In this document: positions 17,362-25,384 of the stretch, piece by piece
How the letters are laid out: each line of letters opens with the position of its first letter
Numbering within the stretch: the stretch's first letter is position 1
Assembly: GCF_005503445.1 (NCBI RefSeq)
Contig: NZ_SCOH01000003.1
Span: 1 to 64,000, forward strand
Source: Chitinivorax sp. B
GTDB taxonomy: Bacteria; Pseudomonadota; Gammaproteobacteria; Burkholderiales; SCOH01
Reading direction: 5' to 3'
Length of the DNA: 64,000 nt
The notes under the pieces: generated by a model
Database searches by the model: none
Seen by the model: the letters and a program-made list of their open reading frames with translations, nothing else
What the model was told of the DNA's origin: nothing
Made by a program: the position numbers and the translations under genes

Positions 17362-17397
17362 AAAAAGAGGCTGCCTACTAATAGGCAGCCTCTTTTT
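17362..17397. terminator. Terminator of the lysine operon
   Basis: A perfect 15-bp stem (17362-17376 with 17383-17397) with a 6-base loop has five A on the left and five T on the right. It can end transcription of the operon and of a minus-strand transcript from the PEP-CTERM gene. Confidence 0.93.
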
Positions 17398-17474
17398 ATC
17401 ACTAATGGAAAACTCAATATCTAAGCCTTAATGGGCTAAGCAATGGCTCTTTTCCTATCTGGTTAAGACTATGT

Positions 17475-18212
17475 TTATTGCACTTGATTTCGTTTACGTC
17501 GCTTCGAAAGACACGCCACAACCCCAACTCCAGCCAGCAACATTGCATATGTCTCCGGTTCCGGCACTGCAGGCGCATGTGAGGTAAAGCCGAGCCCTAT
17601 TTTGAATAGCCCATGCGTACCGCCTACTGGGCTCCAAATAGATGCTTTCATTTGCCCATGCCCGTGTCCCAATACGGCATCAGTAAATGTATATCCCCCA
17701 TCCTGCCCGCCGCCCCACCAGTCAAGCTTCAACCCAGAATAAAGATAGGATCGTTCTTTAGGTACCAAATCACTAAAACTGTAGTTGTAATCAACATATA
17801 CATCTACTCGTCCAGCCCCACTCAATTGAAAACCACCGTTGCGGCCCACAGAAACACCATAAATTCCCTCGGCAATGCCAGCATCAGTAACAATATTAGC
17901 CTTGGCAACTGTGCCATATTCAGCCGACAGCGTTACTCCCGGCTTAGACGAATCAGATGATTTATGCGTTAAGTTCCAATTGCCATCCCATTTGCCGGAT
18001 GTGGAATCCCTGCCAATCGGATTTGGGCCTGTTAATAAGCCATAACTTTCCGTCGGAACAATCGAAAGTACAGGAGTAACCCCATCATCCGGAGCGGTAT
18101 CTTCTACAACGAATCGTAAGGTCGACCAATCTATTGATGCACTTGCATTAATGGCATGTGCATTTGCTGCAGACAGAATTGCAGACACTGCTAGTACTTT
18201 TTTCACAAACAT
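17475..18212 (-). CDS. PEP-CTERM sorted secreted protein
   Basis: The 245-residue protein has a signal peptide (about residues 1-20) and a C-terminal PEP-CTERM anchor: VPEPETYAMLL, a short hydrophobic span (AGVGVVACL) and a basic tail (SKRRKR). Proteins of this type are processed by an exosortase (EpsH) in exopolysaccharide-producing Gram-negative bacteria. The middle is a hydrophilic, probably beta-rich domain with no family I can name. No exosortase or exopolysaccharide genes are in the window, so it must rely on a system elsewhere. The ribosome binding site is weak. Confidence 0.75.
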   Translation of the reverse strand: MFVKKVLAVSAILSAANAHAINASASIDWSTLRFVVEDTAPDDGVTPVLSIVPTESYGLLTGPNPIGRDSTSGKWDGNWNLTHKSSDSSKPGVTLSAEYGTVAKANIVTDAGIAEGIYGVSVGRNGGFQLSGAGRVDVYVDYNYSFSDLVPKERSYLYSGLKLDWWGGGQDGGYTFTDAVLGHGHGQMKASIWSPVGGTHGLFKIGLGFTSHAPAVPEPETYAMLLAGVGVVACLSKRRKRNQVQ

Positions 18213-18302
18213 CGCTTTATTTTATCCAGCCCAAAAATCCATTTATCATAATCCAGCACCCCACCCAATATCAATCGTCTACCATCCCAAGAGTATATTG
18301 AT

Positions 18303-18380
18303 TCGCCCTCTAGATCGGACTACGACATCGCCAACATCCGCATTGGTACTTCTGTCGCCCAAATTGGTTGCTTGTTCAAC
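18303..18380 (+). pseudogene. Fossil of an ALDH7 C-terminal segment
   Basis: One plus-strand frame from 18303 reads SPSRSDYDIANIRIGTSVAQ, then IGCLFN. This aligns with the intact amaB segment at about 17113-17190 (SPSGSDCGIANVNIGTSGAE, IGGAF) at about 16 of 25 residues, and the DNA also matches well (ATTGGTACTTC / ATCGGTACTTC). Reading frames are not continuous on either side, so only a decayed piece remains, 1 kb downstream of the intact gene. It may derive from an old partial duplication of the operon end. Confidence 0.6.
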
Positions 18381-18434
18381 TACAAGTTAGCACAACACGG
18401 CATCAGGGCTTTTTAGATGATCGCCCCAGACAAT

Positions 18435-18635
18435 TTATTGGGCTTGCCCAGAAACCCATTGCCGAGCACCAGGCACATCAATACCTTGAGCCTCCAGATA
18501 GTCCAACAATGCCGCAGCCTGAGCAGCGTTCTGTACGACTGCGGCCGAATTGGCATTAATTTGCGATGATTTTGTCACAGGCCACGACAGGGGATTTTGC
18601 GGGGGATTTGACACAATGCCCACTGATATGAGCAT
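18435..18635 (-). CDS. Uncertain 66-residue hypothetical protein
   Basis: An open frame rich in alanine, glutamine and asparagine (about residues 25-50) with no recognisable family and no ribosome binding site. It lies just downstream of the DUF3606 gene on the same strand, 15 bases from its stop, so it might be a second gene of that unit or the remnant of one. I cannot assign a function. Confidence 0.2.
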   Translation of the reverse strand: MLISVGIVSNPPQNPLSWPVTKSSQINANSAAVVQNAAQAAALLDYLEAQGIDVPGARQWVSGQAQ

Positions 18636-18650
18636 TGCATTGTGACATAC

Positions 18651-18833
18651 CTATGCGTTGCCTTGAAGGTGCTGACGTACCGCTTTACCAGATGTACCCA
18701 CCTTGCCTACTGCTGCTTTCAGCTGGGCCTCACTGCATCCTAACGACTTGGACCAGCTCTTTACTTCATTCTTATCATGTATATCAATTCGTTGGGCATC
18801 CAACGGATGTGTCTTACTTTTATCATCAGACAT
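18651..18833 (-). CDS. DUF3606 small cytoplasmic protein
   Basis: The 60-residue charged protein has the DUF3606 pattern: an N-terminal DDKSK, a central IDIHDKNEVKSWSKSLGCS with a conserved tryptophan, then LKAAVGKVGTSGKAVRQHL. Members are small soluble proteins of unknown function, frequent in proteobacteria and often seen near stress genes. AGGAGGC precedes the ATG with good spacing, which strongly supports translation. No clear terminator follows. Confidence 0.8.
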   Translation of the reverse strand: MSDDKSKTHPLDAQRIDIHDKNEVKSWSKSLGCSEAQLKAAVGKVGTSGKAVRQHLQGNA

Positions 18834-19421
18834 AGTTGCCTCCTAAATTTGATATCTAGAACATAACGGGTACCTAGCAAAACGGGATTACAAACAGCAT
18901 CCTAAAGCTAGTACAAGGCTTAGCTATTACAAGGGGAAAAGCCTTCAATTTTGCGTACTGAACCACCCTGTGTTTGAACTGCACCCCAGGAGTTGGACAC
19001 AACCAAGTCAGCAGTGGGCCAAGTGGCAACATCATGGTAAAAACCAGTGTAATCAGCGATGTGGTAGCCATCAACGCAACAGCAGCCGTTGCTACAGCAG
19101 ACCAGACAACCCATGGTGCCAAGCCGATGAAAAAGAAAAACCGATAAGGACCGTAAGGATTCCAGCGAGACAAAGGTATCTAAATGAGCAAGGCGGTAAC
19201 AGGAAGGGTCGATGCCATACCGTGGCATATCGAAACGCAGGCCCCATAGTGCTACCTCAAGCAATGCGGTAGGGCAATAGGGATGCAGGCTACTGAAAAG
19301 CAATGTGCACCAGCAAGCCCACACCCCAGCGAATGCGGTGTGAGCCTTTCAAAACGCAGCCTAGTTGGCTTACTATTTCAGCTGTGAATCAAAGCACAGC
19401 GGGCATGACGGCCACAATGCG
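18834..19421. other. Intergenic 588 bases with one doubtful membrane ORF
   Basis: The only protein-like item is a minus-strand frame at 18874-19173 with a TTG start and two hydrophobic spans (FFFFIGLAPWVVWSAV and TTSLITLVFTMMLPLGPLL). It has no ribosome binding site or family match, so I do not call it a gene. No clear terminator for the lipase operon is seen. Confidence 0.4.
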
Positions 19422-20363
19422 CTACTCATAAGCAGCAAGCCGTAACCGCTCCATTTCGTTGAACCGGCGATGTTGTGCTTGCAAAATTGCCGCCTGTTTA
19501 TCAGCATCCGCCAATGAACTGGCCAATATCTGGCCCCGCTCTGCCAGATAAGCCGTGATACGCTGTTTCCACTCCGCTTCCTCCTGATCAACTGCAGCCA
19601 ACCGTGTAGCAGCCTCCGGGCCCACTTCGACACTTCGCAATGCAAAGATCTGCGCATCACTCGCCCCTTGATTACGTGCCGCAGCCACCTTATCCGCCAA
19701 TACGGCATGCGAGACTGCAGCGGCCTGTGCAGTCCGCTGTGTTGCAGGCAGCTGTGATTCAATCTCCGCCAACTTGCCTGCTTTTTCTGCTGGCGATAAT
19801 TGTGGATTGTGCGTTACTTCCAGTCTTGTCAGTGATAAATCGTTGATCACATCATCTTCACCAAACAATGCTTCACTTTCTCGCGGAGAGAAAAAGCGAT
19901 CACGCAGTTGCTTGATTGCGGCCAGTCGCGTGCGCGTCCCAGCGAGGGTCAGCTCATCATCGTGGCCAATCGCTTGCTTGGCCAAAGTCGCAAGTGCAGC
20001 CTTGAAATCCAGATAGCGTGCCAGAATGGCTTTTGCACGTGTGGCATGCTCTGGTTTCAATGATTTGTCCAAATCCCTTTCAATGGCTTGTCGAATATCC
20101 GGCAAGGGGCGCTCACCATAAGTTGCAAGATAGTAGTCAAAGCGTTGCAACAAGGCAGGACCAATCACCAATTCCCCCTGCCCTTGCTGAATCTGGCCGT
20201 CTACATTTGTCCCACGCAAAGACGGCGCAAATGGCTTTTCCCTTGCAACCTGCTGGCCAATTGGCATTTCAGGAGCACCAATCGAATCAGTGTGAAAAAG
20301 TAATCCGGCAACAGCCCCCGCACTGACGAGGGCTGCCACGCCTATCCAGGCCGCTTTCATCAC
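19422..20363 (-). CDS. lifO: Lipase-specific foldase (lipase chaperone)
   Basis: The 313-residue protein has an N-terminal membrane anchor (about residues 7-23) followed by a periplasmic, strongly helical and charged domain. The segment FDYYLAT-GE (residues 75-83) corresponds to the foldase motif RxxFDY(F/C)L(S/T)A, although the leading arginine is not in its usual place. Foldases help subfamily I.1/I.2 lipases reach the active fold before type II secretion. Its ATGA start overlaps the end of the lipase gene, so the pair is coupled. The full length is within the family range. Confidence 0.88.
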   Translation of the reverse strand: MMKAAWIGVAALVSAGAVAGLLFHTDSIGAPEMPIGQQVAREKPFAPSLRGTNVDGQIQQGQGELVIGPALLQRFDYYLATYGERPLPDIRQAIERDLDKSLKPEHATRAKAILARYLDFKAALATLAKQAIGHDDELTLAGTRTRLAAIKQLRDRFFSPRESEALFGEDDVINDLSLTRLEVTHNPQLSPAEKAGKLAEIESQLPATQRTAQAAAVSHAVLADKVAAARNQGASDAQIFALRSVEVGPEAATRLAAVDQEEAEWKQRITAYLAERGQILASSLADADKQAAILQAQHRRFNEMERLRLAAYE

Positions 20364-21283
20364 ACACCCGCATTGCGTAACCGGTTGGCGTGTTGGCGAT
20401 AGACCGTCAAGGGGCTGGTTTCAAACAGATGGGTAATGCCAAAGAATCCATTGATCTGGTCCAGATGGTTCATCTTATAGTCCACCCGAATTACCTGCCC
20501 TAGTCGTTGTGAGCAGGTATCCACCAAGCCGTCGTTGGACTGACCATGCGCCAGCGACAACAGACCCAGCGGCCCGTCAGCAGGATCCAGTATGTTGGTG
20601 ACAGAATGTCCACCCCCCCAAGAGTAGTAACGTACCCCGTTCGTGACGTACGCCCCCTCATCACAAGCACTGGGCACCCCACCCGGATGCTTGGCGTTGA
20701 ATTTGGTAAGCCCTGGCGTGGTCAAGCTATCCAGTGCCGCAATGGTGTTTTGGGGCAATCCGTTTCCCCCAGTAGCAAAACTCAACAACCTTGCAAAGGC
20801 ATTGGCTACCGTAGATGCCACAGATTCCGAGACAGACCCAGGCGGGGCAACTTGCCGCACAATGTCAGCTACCCTCGATCCCTTATTGACCCCGCCAACA
20901 CTGGTAACTGACGCCACCAGATCAGGTCGCACTGACGCCACATAACGGGCTGTCGGGCTGCCTTGGCTATGCCCAACGATATTGATTTTAGTCGCGCCAG
21001 TCTGCGCCAATATTCGTTTGACCTCTGCCAGCAATTGTTCGCCCCTGACTTCATTACTGTTGGCAGCCGATACAGTCGAGACAAATACACGTGCTCCATC
21101 TCTGGCAAGCTCTCCTGGCACTTTGTAGAAGTAATCGGCTCCCAGGAAATTATCAAAACCGAAAATACCATGCACCAACAAGATGGGGTATTTCGTTTGT
21201 GTATACCCAGCAGCCTGACTAGCGTGAGGCACAATCATGGCGCAGGCCAAGGTAACAGCACCGGCAAAGTGTATGCGTTTCAT
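20360..21283 (-). CDS. lip: Secreted triacylglycerol lipase, family I
   Basis: The 307-residue enzyme has a signal peptide (about residues 1-24, ASQA-AG). The catalytic triad is Ser106 (GHSQG), Asp251 (SNDGLVD) and His273 (MNHLDQIN). Cys207 and Cys257 can form the disulfide known in Pseudomonas and Burkholderia lipases, and the oxyanion block is PILLVHGIFG. It would be secreted and hydrolyse long-chain triglycerides. The foldase gene follows with a 4-base overlap. GAGGAG precedes the ATG. The 530 bases upstream hold its promoter region. Confidence 0.93.
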   Translation of the reverse strand: MKRIHFAGAVTLACAMIVPHASQAAGYTQTKYPILLVHGIFGFDNFLGADYFYKVPGELARDGARVFVSTVSAANSNEVRGEQLLAEVKRILAQTGATKINIVGHSQGSPTARYVASVRPDLVASVTSVGGVNKGSRVADIVRQVAPPGSVSESVASTVANAFARLLSFATGGNGLPQNTIAALDSLTTPGLTKFNAKHPGGVPSACDEGAYVTNGVRYYSWGGGHSVTNILDPADGPLGLLSLAHGQSNDGLVDTCSQRLGQVIRVDYKMNHLDQINGFFGITHLFETSPLTVYRQHANRLRNAGV

Positions 21284-21815
21284 GTTGATCTCCTCGTTAC
21301 TTTTGTTGGTAATTTATGTATTGCGATATCAGATTAGAACCAACATTTTCGAAAGTAAAGAGCAAATACTCTATAAAATGGATAATGCAATTCAATGCAT
21401 TACGTCGGCCGAACACTGTAATCCAGCATTTTCCCCGCTATTCAATACCAGCAAGATGTTGAGTTACATCCGCAATGAATCAATCATGCACATATCGGAA
21501 ATCGAACCAGTTGGAACAAACAAAGACAGATTGTGCTAGCAAGCAAAAGGACCATCTCCAATTCAGAGCAGCATCACATCACACCTGGATTTCGCATAAC
21601 CGCAAGCACGGCCATCAGCAAATATCTTGCGACTCGCACTATATGATCCGGAGGGATGTCAGCAACCATAGGTCCAGCACAAGGGGCCTGAGTTAGGCAG
21701 GCTAGTCTCAGCAACAAACCAGCAAGGGAATGAATCAAGAATGAATCAAGGCAGGAAACAACTTTAATTGTGCATCCCCAGCCAAAATCTGGTGAGAATG
21801 CACAGTCTTCAACCT
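21284..21815. other. Intergenic region upstream of the lipase gene
   Basis: Between the lipase start and the end of mltB I see no supported gene. Short minus-strand frames, such as a TTG-started one overlapping the mltB stop, lack family likeness and ribosome binding sites. The AT-rich stretch at 21300-21400 probably contains the lipase promoter. Confidence 0.45.
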
Positions 21816-22889
21816 TCAACTACGGTACTTACTGATTCGTCTGTTTGAAGCAGGACGTGAGCGAACGGGAATCTCTTCAGTCGGCTCATCGAAGGCCAAC
21901 CGCAATCGTTGCGACAACAAATTGACCACCATCGCATAGTTCACACTACGGTTGTAACGGGTAATGGCATAGAAATTGGTCAATCCTAACCAATATTCAT
22001 TCACACCTGGCTCGGTCTCCAATGCAAACACAACGGCCGGCTCATTGCCTGGTAGCGCATTCACCGGCTTCACGCCAAAGCCTGCCAAGTCATCAACGGT
22101 ATAGTGCAGATTGAATTTGTCAGCCAACAACGTATCAATCTGATTTCCTTCAACCTTGGCCCGAACGGCCACCATACCTTTGGGCTGCCAACCAAACTGA
22201 TTGAAATAGGCAGCAACACTACCGACAATATCAGCAGGATTGGTCCAGATATCCCGCTTACCATCACCATCCAGATCAATTGAATACTTCCGGAAGCTAC
22301 TTGGCATGAATTGCGGCACACCTAACGCGCCAGCGTAAGAGCTTTTCAGTGACAACGGATCCTTACTCTCTTCCCGTGCCAGCAATAGGAACTGCTCCAG
22401 TTCTTGCTGAAAGTATTCAGCACGTCGAGGGTAATCAAAGGCGATAGTCGTCAACGCATCCCATGCCCGGAAACTGCCAGCGTTTCGACCATAATTGGTT
22501 TCCACCCCAATGATTGCCACGATCACTTCCGCCGGCACACCAAAATCCTTGGCCGCTTTATCCAGCCAGGGGCGATGCTTTTGCCAATATGCCACCCCGT
22601 CTCTGACTTTGGCGTCCGTCAAGAAGGATATTTGAAACTGATGCCACGGACGTGAAGTAGACGGACGATCCAGCACCGTCAGAATGGTAGGCTTGAAGAT
22701 GGCTTCACTGAACAAATTGTAAAGTTGCTGGCGATCAAATTGGTGCTGATCCACCACACGCTCAATGAATGACACCACCTCGGGCCGGTCGAGTAACACC
22801 GGAACAATGCGCTCTTCTGCTGCCACCGGGGCCGCTATCGCCACGGATGCCAATAATATGGAAAGGGATAAACGAAATGATTGGAACAT
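21816..22889 (-). CDS. mltB: Lytic murein transglycosylase B
   Basis: The 357-residue enzyme cleaves the MurNAc-GlcNAc bond of peptidoglycan with formation of the 1,6-anhydro product. The signal peptide ends near AAPVAA (residue 24) and has no lipobox cysteine, so this is a soluble periplasmic form. The catalytic acid is Glu130 in IIGVETNYG, and SYAGALGVPQFMPSSFRKY and DLDGDGKRDIW are MltB marks. It is divergent from the VanZ gene with only 37 bases between starts, so the two promoters must overlap. Confidence 0.93.
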   Translation of the reverse strand: MFQSFRLSLSILLASVAIAAPVAAEERIVPVLLDRPEVVSFIERVVDQHQFDRQQLYNLFSEAIFKPTILTVLDRPSTSRPWHQFQISFLTDAKVRDGVAYWQKHRPWLDKAAKDFGVPAEVIVAIIGVETNYGRNAGSFRAWDALTTIAFDYPRRAEYFQQELEQFLLLAREESKDPLSLKSSYAGALGVPQFMPSSFRKYSIDLDGDGKRDIWTNPADIVGSVAAYFNQFGWQPKGMVAVRAKVEGNQIDTLLADKFNLHYTVDDLAGFGVKPVNALPGNEPAVVFALETEPGVNEYWLGLTNFYAITRYNRSVNYAMVVNLLSQRLRLAFDEPTEEIPVRSRPASNRRISKYRS

Positions 22890-22926
22890 GCGAAAAAGGG
22901 ATAAATCAAGCTATGATATCGGAATC

Positions 22927-23310
22927 ATGTCTTATAACACACTAGCACGCATCTGGCTTATTATAGGCTGGTGCTTAATCATTTTGGTCTGGTATCTATG
23001 TCTAATGCCAGCCCCTCCCCAACTGCATATCAACTACGGCGACAAGTTGCAGCACACTGGTACCTATTTGCTATTAATGCTGTGGTTTGCACAACTTTAT
23101 CCAGCCCGAGCCAAACGACTCAGTATCATGAGCAGTTTCATCGCCATGGGCGTCGCCATCGAATATGCACAGGATGCCACTGGTTACCGCAGCTTTGACC
23201 AATATGACATGGCTACCAATGCATTAGGGGCCATTCTCGGCATGCTACTCTCCCACACCTTCATGGGTCGCCTAGTACCTTTACTCCACAGTTGCCTGGA
23301 CCATAAGTAA
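22927..23310 (+). CDS. VanZ-family membrane protein
   Basis: The 127-residue protein has four predicted membrane helices (about residues 8-26, 44-58, 68-82 and 97-115). The motif INYGDKLQHTGTYLLL with its conserved DK and H, and VAIEYAQ...RSFDQYDMATNALGA, are typical of VanZ-like proteins. The family is named after a teicoplanin-resistance protein, but most members are of unknown function. A longer frame starts upstream inside the mltB promoter; the ATG at 22927 gives the usual N-terminus. A terminator follows 46 bases later. Confidence 0.82.
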   Translation: MSYNTLARIWLIIGWCLIILVWYLCLMPAPPQLHINYGDKLQHTGTYLLLMLWFAQLYPARAKRLSIMSSFIAMGVAIEYAQDATGYRSFDQYDMATNALGAILGMLLSHTFMGRLVPLLHSCLDHK

Positions 23311-23356
23311 ACATGGTCAAGTGAAACTACTGGGTAGTGCTTTAAGACAATAAACA

Positions 23357-23379
23357 AAAACCGCCATTACGGCGGTTTT
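23357..23379. terminator. Bidirectional terminator between vanZ and fdxA
   Basis: A 9-bp stem (AAAACCGCC at 23357-23365 with 23371-23379) and a 5-base loop separate the convergent VanZ and ferredoxin genes. T runs exist on both strands. Confidence 0.85.
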
Positions 23380-23404
23380 CTCAAGTACTTAATCGACGAC
23401 GCAG

Positions 23405-23740
23405 TTATTCGTCCCGATCTAGATACTGGGTCTTTCCTTTTACCGATGCCCATTGCTCGTGATCCGGCAGTGGGTCCTTCTTCTCCACGATCGGCTTCCA
23501 TTTCGGATTACGCGACAGTTCGGCGTTGATTTCAATGAAATGTTGCTGGTCAGCCGGTACATCATCTTCAGCATAAATTGCCTCAACCGGACACTCTGCC
23601 ACACACAAAGTACAATCAATACACTCATCAGGGTCAATGACCAGAAAATTTGGCCCTTCACGGAAACAATCAACTGGACACACATCCACACAGTCAGTGT
23701 ATTTGCACTTGATACAGGATTCGGTTACAACGTAAGCCAT
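23405..23740 (-). CDS. fdxA: Seven-iron ferredoxin FdxA
   Basis: The 111-residue ferredoxin carries one [3Fe-4S] and one [4Fe-4S] cluster. The cysteines are in CX7C (Cys9, Cys17), Cys21-Pro and CX2CX2CX3CP (Cys40, 43, 46, 50), with extra Cys12 and Cys25. The long C-terminal extension ([13 protein letters not shown], and PLPDHEQW) is the FdxA tail seen in proteobacteria. It transfers electrons at low potential in the cytoplasm; partners are not shown by context, though the ferredoxin-type sulfite reductase of this genome is a candidate. Confidence 0.94.
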   Translation of the reverse strand: MAYVVTESCIKCKYTDCVDVCPVDCFREGPNFLVIDPDECIDCTLCVAECPVEAIYAEDDVPADQQHFIEINAELSRNPKWKPIVEKKDPLPDHEQWASVKGKTQYLDRDE

Positions 23741-23859
23741 CTTACTGATTCCTTGTCGAGCATACTCAAGAGATAGGCCGCAATTCTAGCAGATGCAAGC
23801 GCTGGCGGCGGTACCTCATGGTTATTTGCTAATTACCTGCCAATCTAAATCCGCTCAAT

Positions 23860-24813
23860 ATGCCTACCCCACCCCAATCAACTTACTATCGCGGCCGCTT
23901 TGCTCCCACTCCGTCTGGCCCCTTGCATTTCGGCTCGTTGATTGCCGCTGTTGGTAGCTATCTGGATGCCAAGGCACATCAAGGCGAATGGCTATTACGC
24001 ATTGAAGACCTGGACCCGCCTCGTGCCATACCTGGAGCAGCAGACGAGATCATTCGGACGCTGGCGCGCTTTGGCTTCGAATGGGATGGTCCGATCACCT
24101 ATCAACACCAGCGATCTAATGCTTATCAGGCTGCGCTTGATAAACTGAATAGGCTGGGGTTGATTTATGGCTGTGCCTGCTCTCGCAAAGAAATCGCTGA
24201 TTCGGCCATACAGGGCCTGGATGGTCTGATTTACCCAGGCACATGCAGTCCGGGCTTGCCCCCTGGCAAGCAAGCCAGAGCTTGGCGCATTCGGGTACCG
24301 GATCATCCAATCAATTTTCGTGACCGCGTTGTCGGATCAATCAATCAACATTTAAAACGCGACATCGGCGACTTCATTCTGAAGCGGGCCGATGGCCTAT
24401 TCTCTTACCAAATTGCTGTCGTCGTGGATGACGCAGATGCCAATATCACCGACATTGTGCGTGGGGCAGATCTGCTACTTTCCACACCACGCCAACTCTT
24501 TCTCCAACAAACCCTGGGCTTGCCAAGCCCACGTTACGCGCATCTGCCATTGGCACTCAACCGACAAGGCGACAAACTAAGTAAACAGAATCTGGCCAAA
24601 TGCCTGGCCAATCAAGCGATCAATACCGCACTAGGTGATGCACTCACCTTTCTTGGGCAGCCGCTCCCGACAGACATGATGAATGCGCCAGTAGTAACCA
24701 TCTGGGCATGGGCCAAAGCACATTGGCAAATCCAGAACGTACCCAAACATGCCACAATCAGCCCCGCTATTTATGACAATGCAACCCAGACCAAACCTAT
24801 TTTCAAGAACTAG
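23860..24813 (+). CDS. gluQ: Glutamyl-Q tRNA(Asp) synthetase
   Basis: The 317-residue enzyme is a short paralog of glutamyl-tRNA synthetase that attaches glutamate to queuosine at position 34 of tRNA-Asp. It has the class I start RFAPTPSGPLHFGSL, the zinc-site cysteines (CACSRKE, then GTC) and KLSKQN in place of KMSKS. It lacks the anticodon-binding domain, as expected for GluQ. Three tRNA-Glu genes begin 79 bases after its stop with their own promoter. Confidence 0.92.
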   Translation: MPTPPQSTYYRGRFAPTPSGPLHFGSLIAAVGSYLDAKAHQGEWLLRIEDLDPPRAIPGAADEIIRTLARFGFEWDGPITYQHQRSNAYQAALDKLNRLGLIYGCACSRKEIADSAIQGLDGLIYPGTCSPGLPPGKQARAWRIRVPDHPINFRDRVVGSINQHLKRDIGDFILKRADGLFSYQIAVVVDDADANITDIVRGADLLLSTPRQLFLQQTLGLPSPRYAHLPLALNRQGDKLSKQNLAKCLANQAINTALGDALTFLGQPLPTDMMNAPVVTIWAWAKAHWQIQNVPKHATISPAIYDNATQTKPIFKN

Positions 24814-24823
24814 CAAAAAACGG

Positions 24824-24853
24824 TTGACATCTAGCCATACTCAGGAATAGAAT
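24824..24853 (+). promoter_or_regulatory. Promoter of the tRNA-Glu cluster
   Basis: A perfect TTGACA at 24824-24829 is 18 bases from TAGAAT at 24848-24853. A GC-rich stretch (CCGCGCC) follows, as in stringently controlled stable-RNA promoters. Transcription would start about 30 bases before the first tRNA. Confidence 0.7.
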
Positions 24854-24892
24854 CCGCGCCTCTTTCGTTGCAGCACAGCGACAGACCGTAGC

Positions 24893-24968
24893 GTCCCCAT
24901 CGTCTAGAGGCCTAGGACACCGCCCTTTCACGGCGATAACCGGGGTTCGAATCCCCGTGGGGACGCCA
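24893..24968 (+). tRNA. tRNA-Glu (TTC), copy 1
   Basis: A 76-base tRNA with encoded CCA. The acceptor arm GTCCCCA pairs with TGGGGAC, the anticodon loop CTTTCAC holds TTC at 24927-24929, and the T loop is GGTTCGAATCC. First of three identical tandem copies. Confidence 0.97.
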
Positions 24969-24996
24969 CAAAACCTAACGCTACCTCTGCGTCAGC

Positions 24997-25072
24997 GTCC
25001 CCATCGTCTAGAGGCCTAGGACACCGCCCTTTCACGGCGATAACCGGGGTTCGAATCCCCGTGGGGACGCCA
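24997..25072 (+). tRNA. tRNA-Glu (TTC), copy 2
   Basis: Identical in sequence to copy 1, 28 bases downstream. The spacer (CAAAACCTAACGCTACCTCT and on) is nearly repeated before copy 3, so the unit duplicated as about 104-105 bases. Confidence 0.97.
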
Positions 25073-25101
25073 CAAAACCTAAACGCTACCTCTGCGTCAG
25101 C

Positions 25102-25177
25102 GTCCCCATCGTCTAGAGGCCTAGGACACCGCCCTTTCACGGCGATAACCGGGGTTCGAATCCCCGTGGGGACGCCA
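25102..25177 (+). tRNA. tRNA-Glu (TTC), copy 3
   Basis: Third identical copy, 29 bases after copy 2; the spacer differs from the first by a single extra A. No further copy follows. No clear terminator was seen before glyA. Confidence 0.97.
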
Positions 25178-25384
25178 TCCAGCGATCTATCCAATTTCAT
25201 CACTCTTTATCCCGACATAATGCCAATGCGCTACAGACCCCGCTTTGCGCATGTTCAAACACCAACATACGGCATCATTAATTTTCTTCATTAGTACATG
25301 GAAAATCACCCATACGGTTGCAGCGGTGATCTGATAAAATCTCGACCTTGATTCACCTCAACCTTTTGCCCGGAAAGAGATCCC

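Noticed and set aside
18874-19173. 99-residue hydrophobic minus-strand frame with TTG start
   Set aside because: Two membrane-like spans are attractive, but there is no ribosome binding site, start codon is weak and no family is recognised; left as a note in the gap entry.
21574-21819. 81-residue minus-strand frame overlapping the mltB stop (TTG start)
   Set aside because: The overlap looks like coupling, but composition and lack of family likeness suggest chance; it also lacks a downstream terminator.
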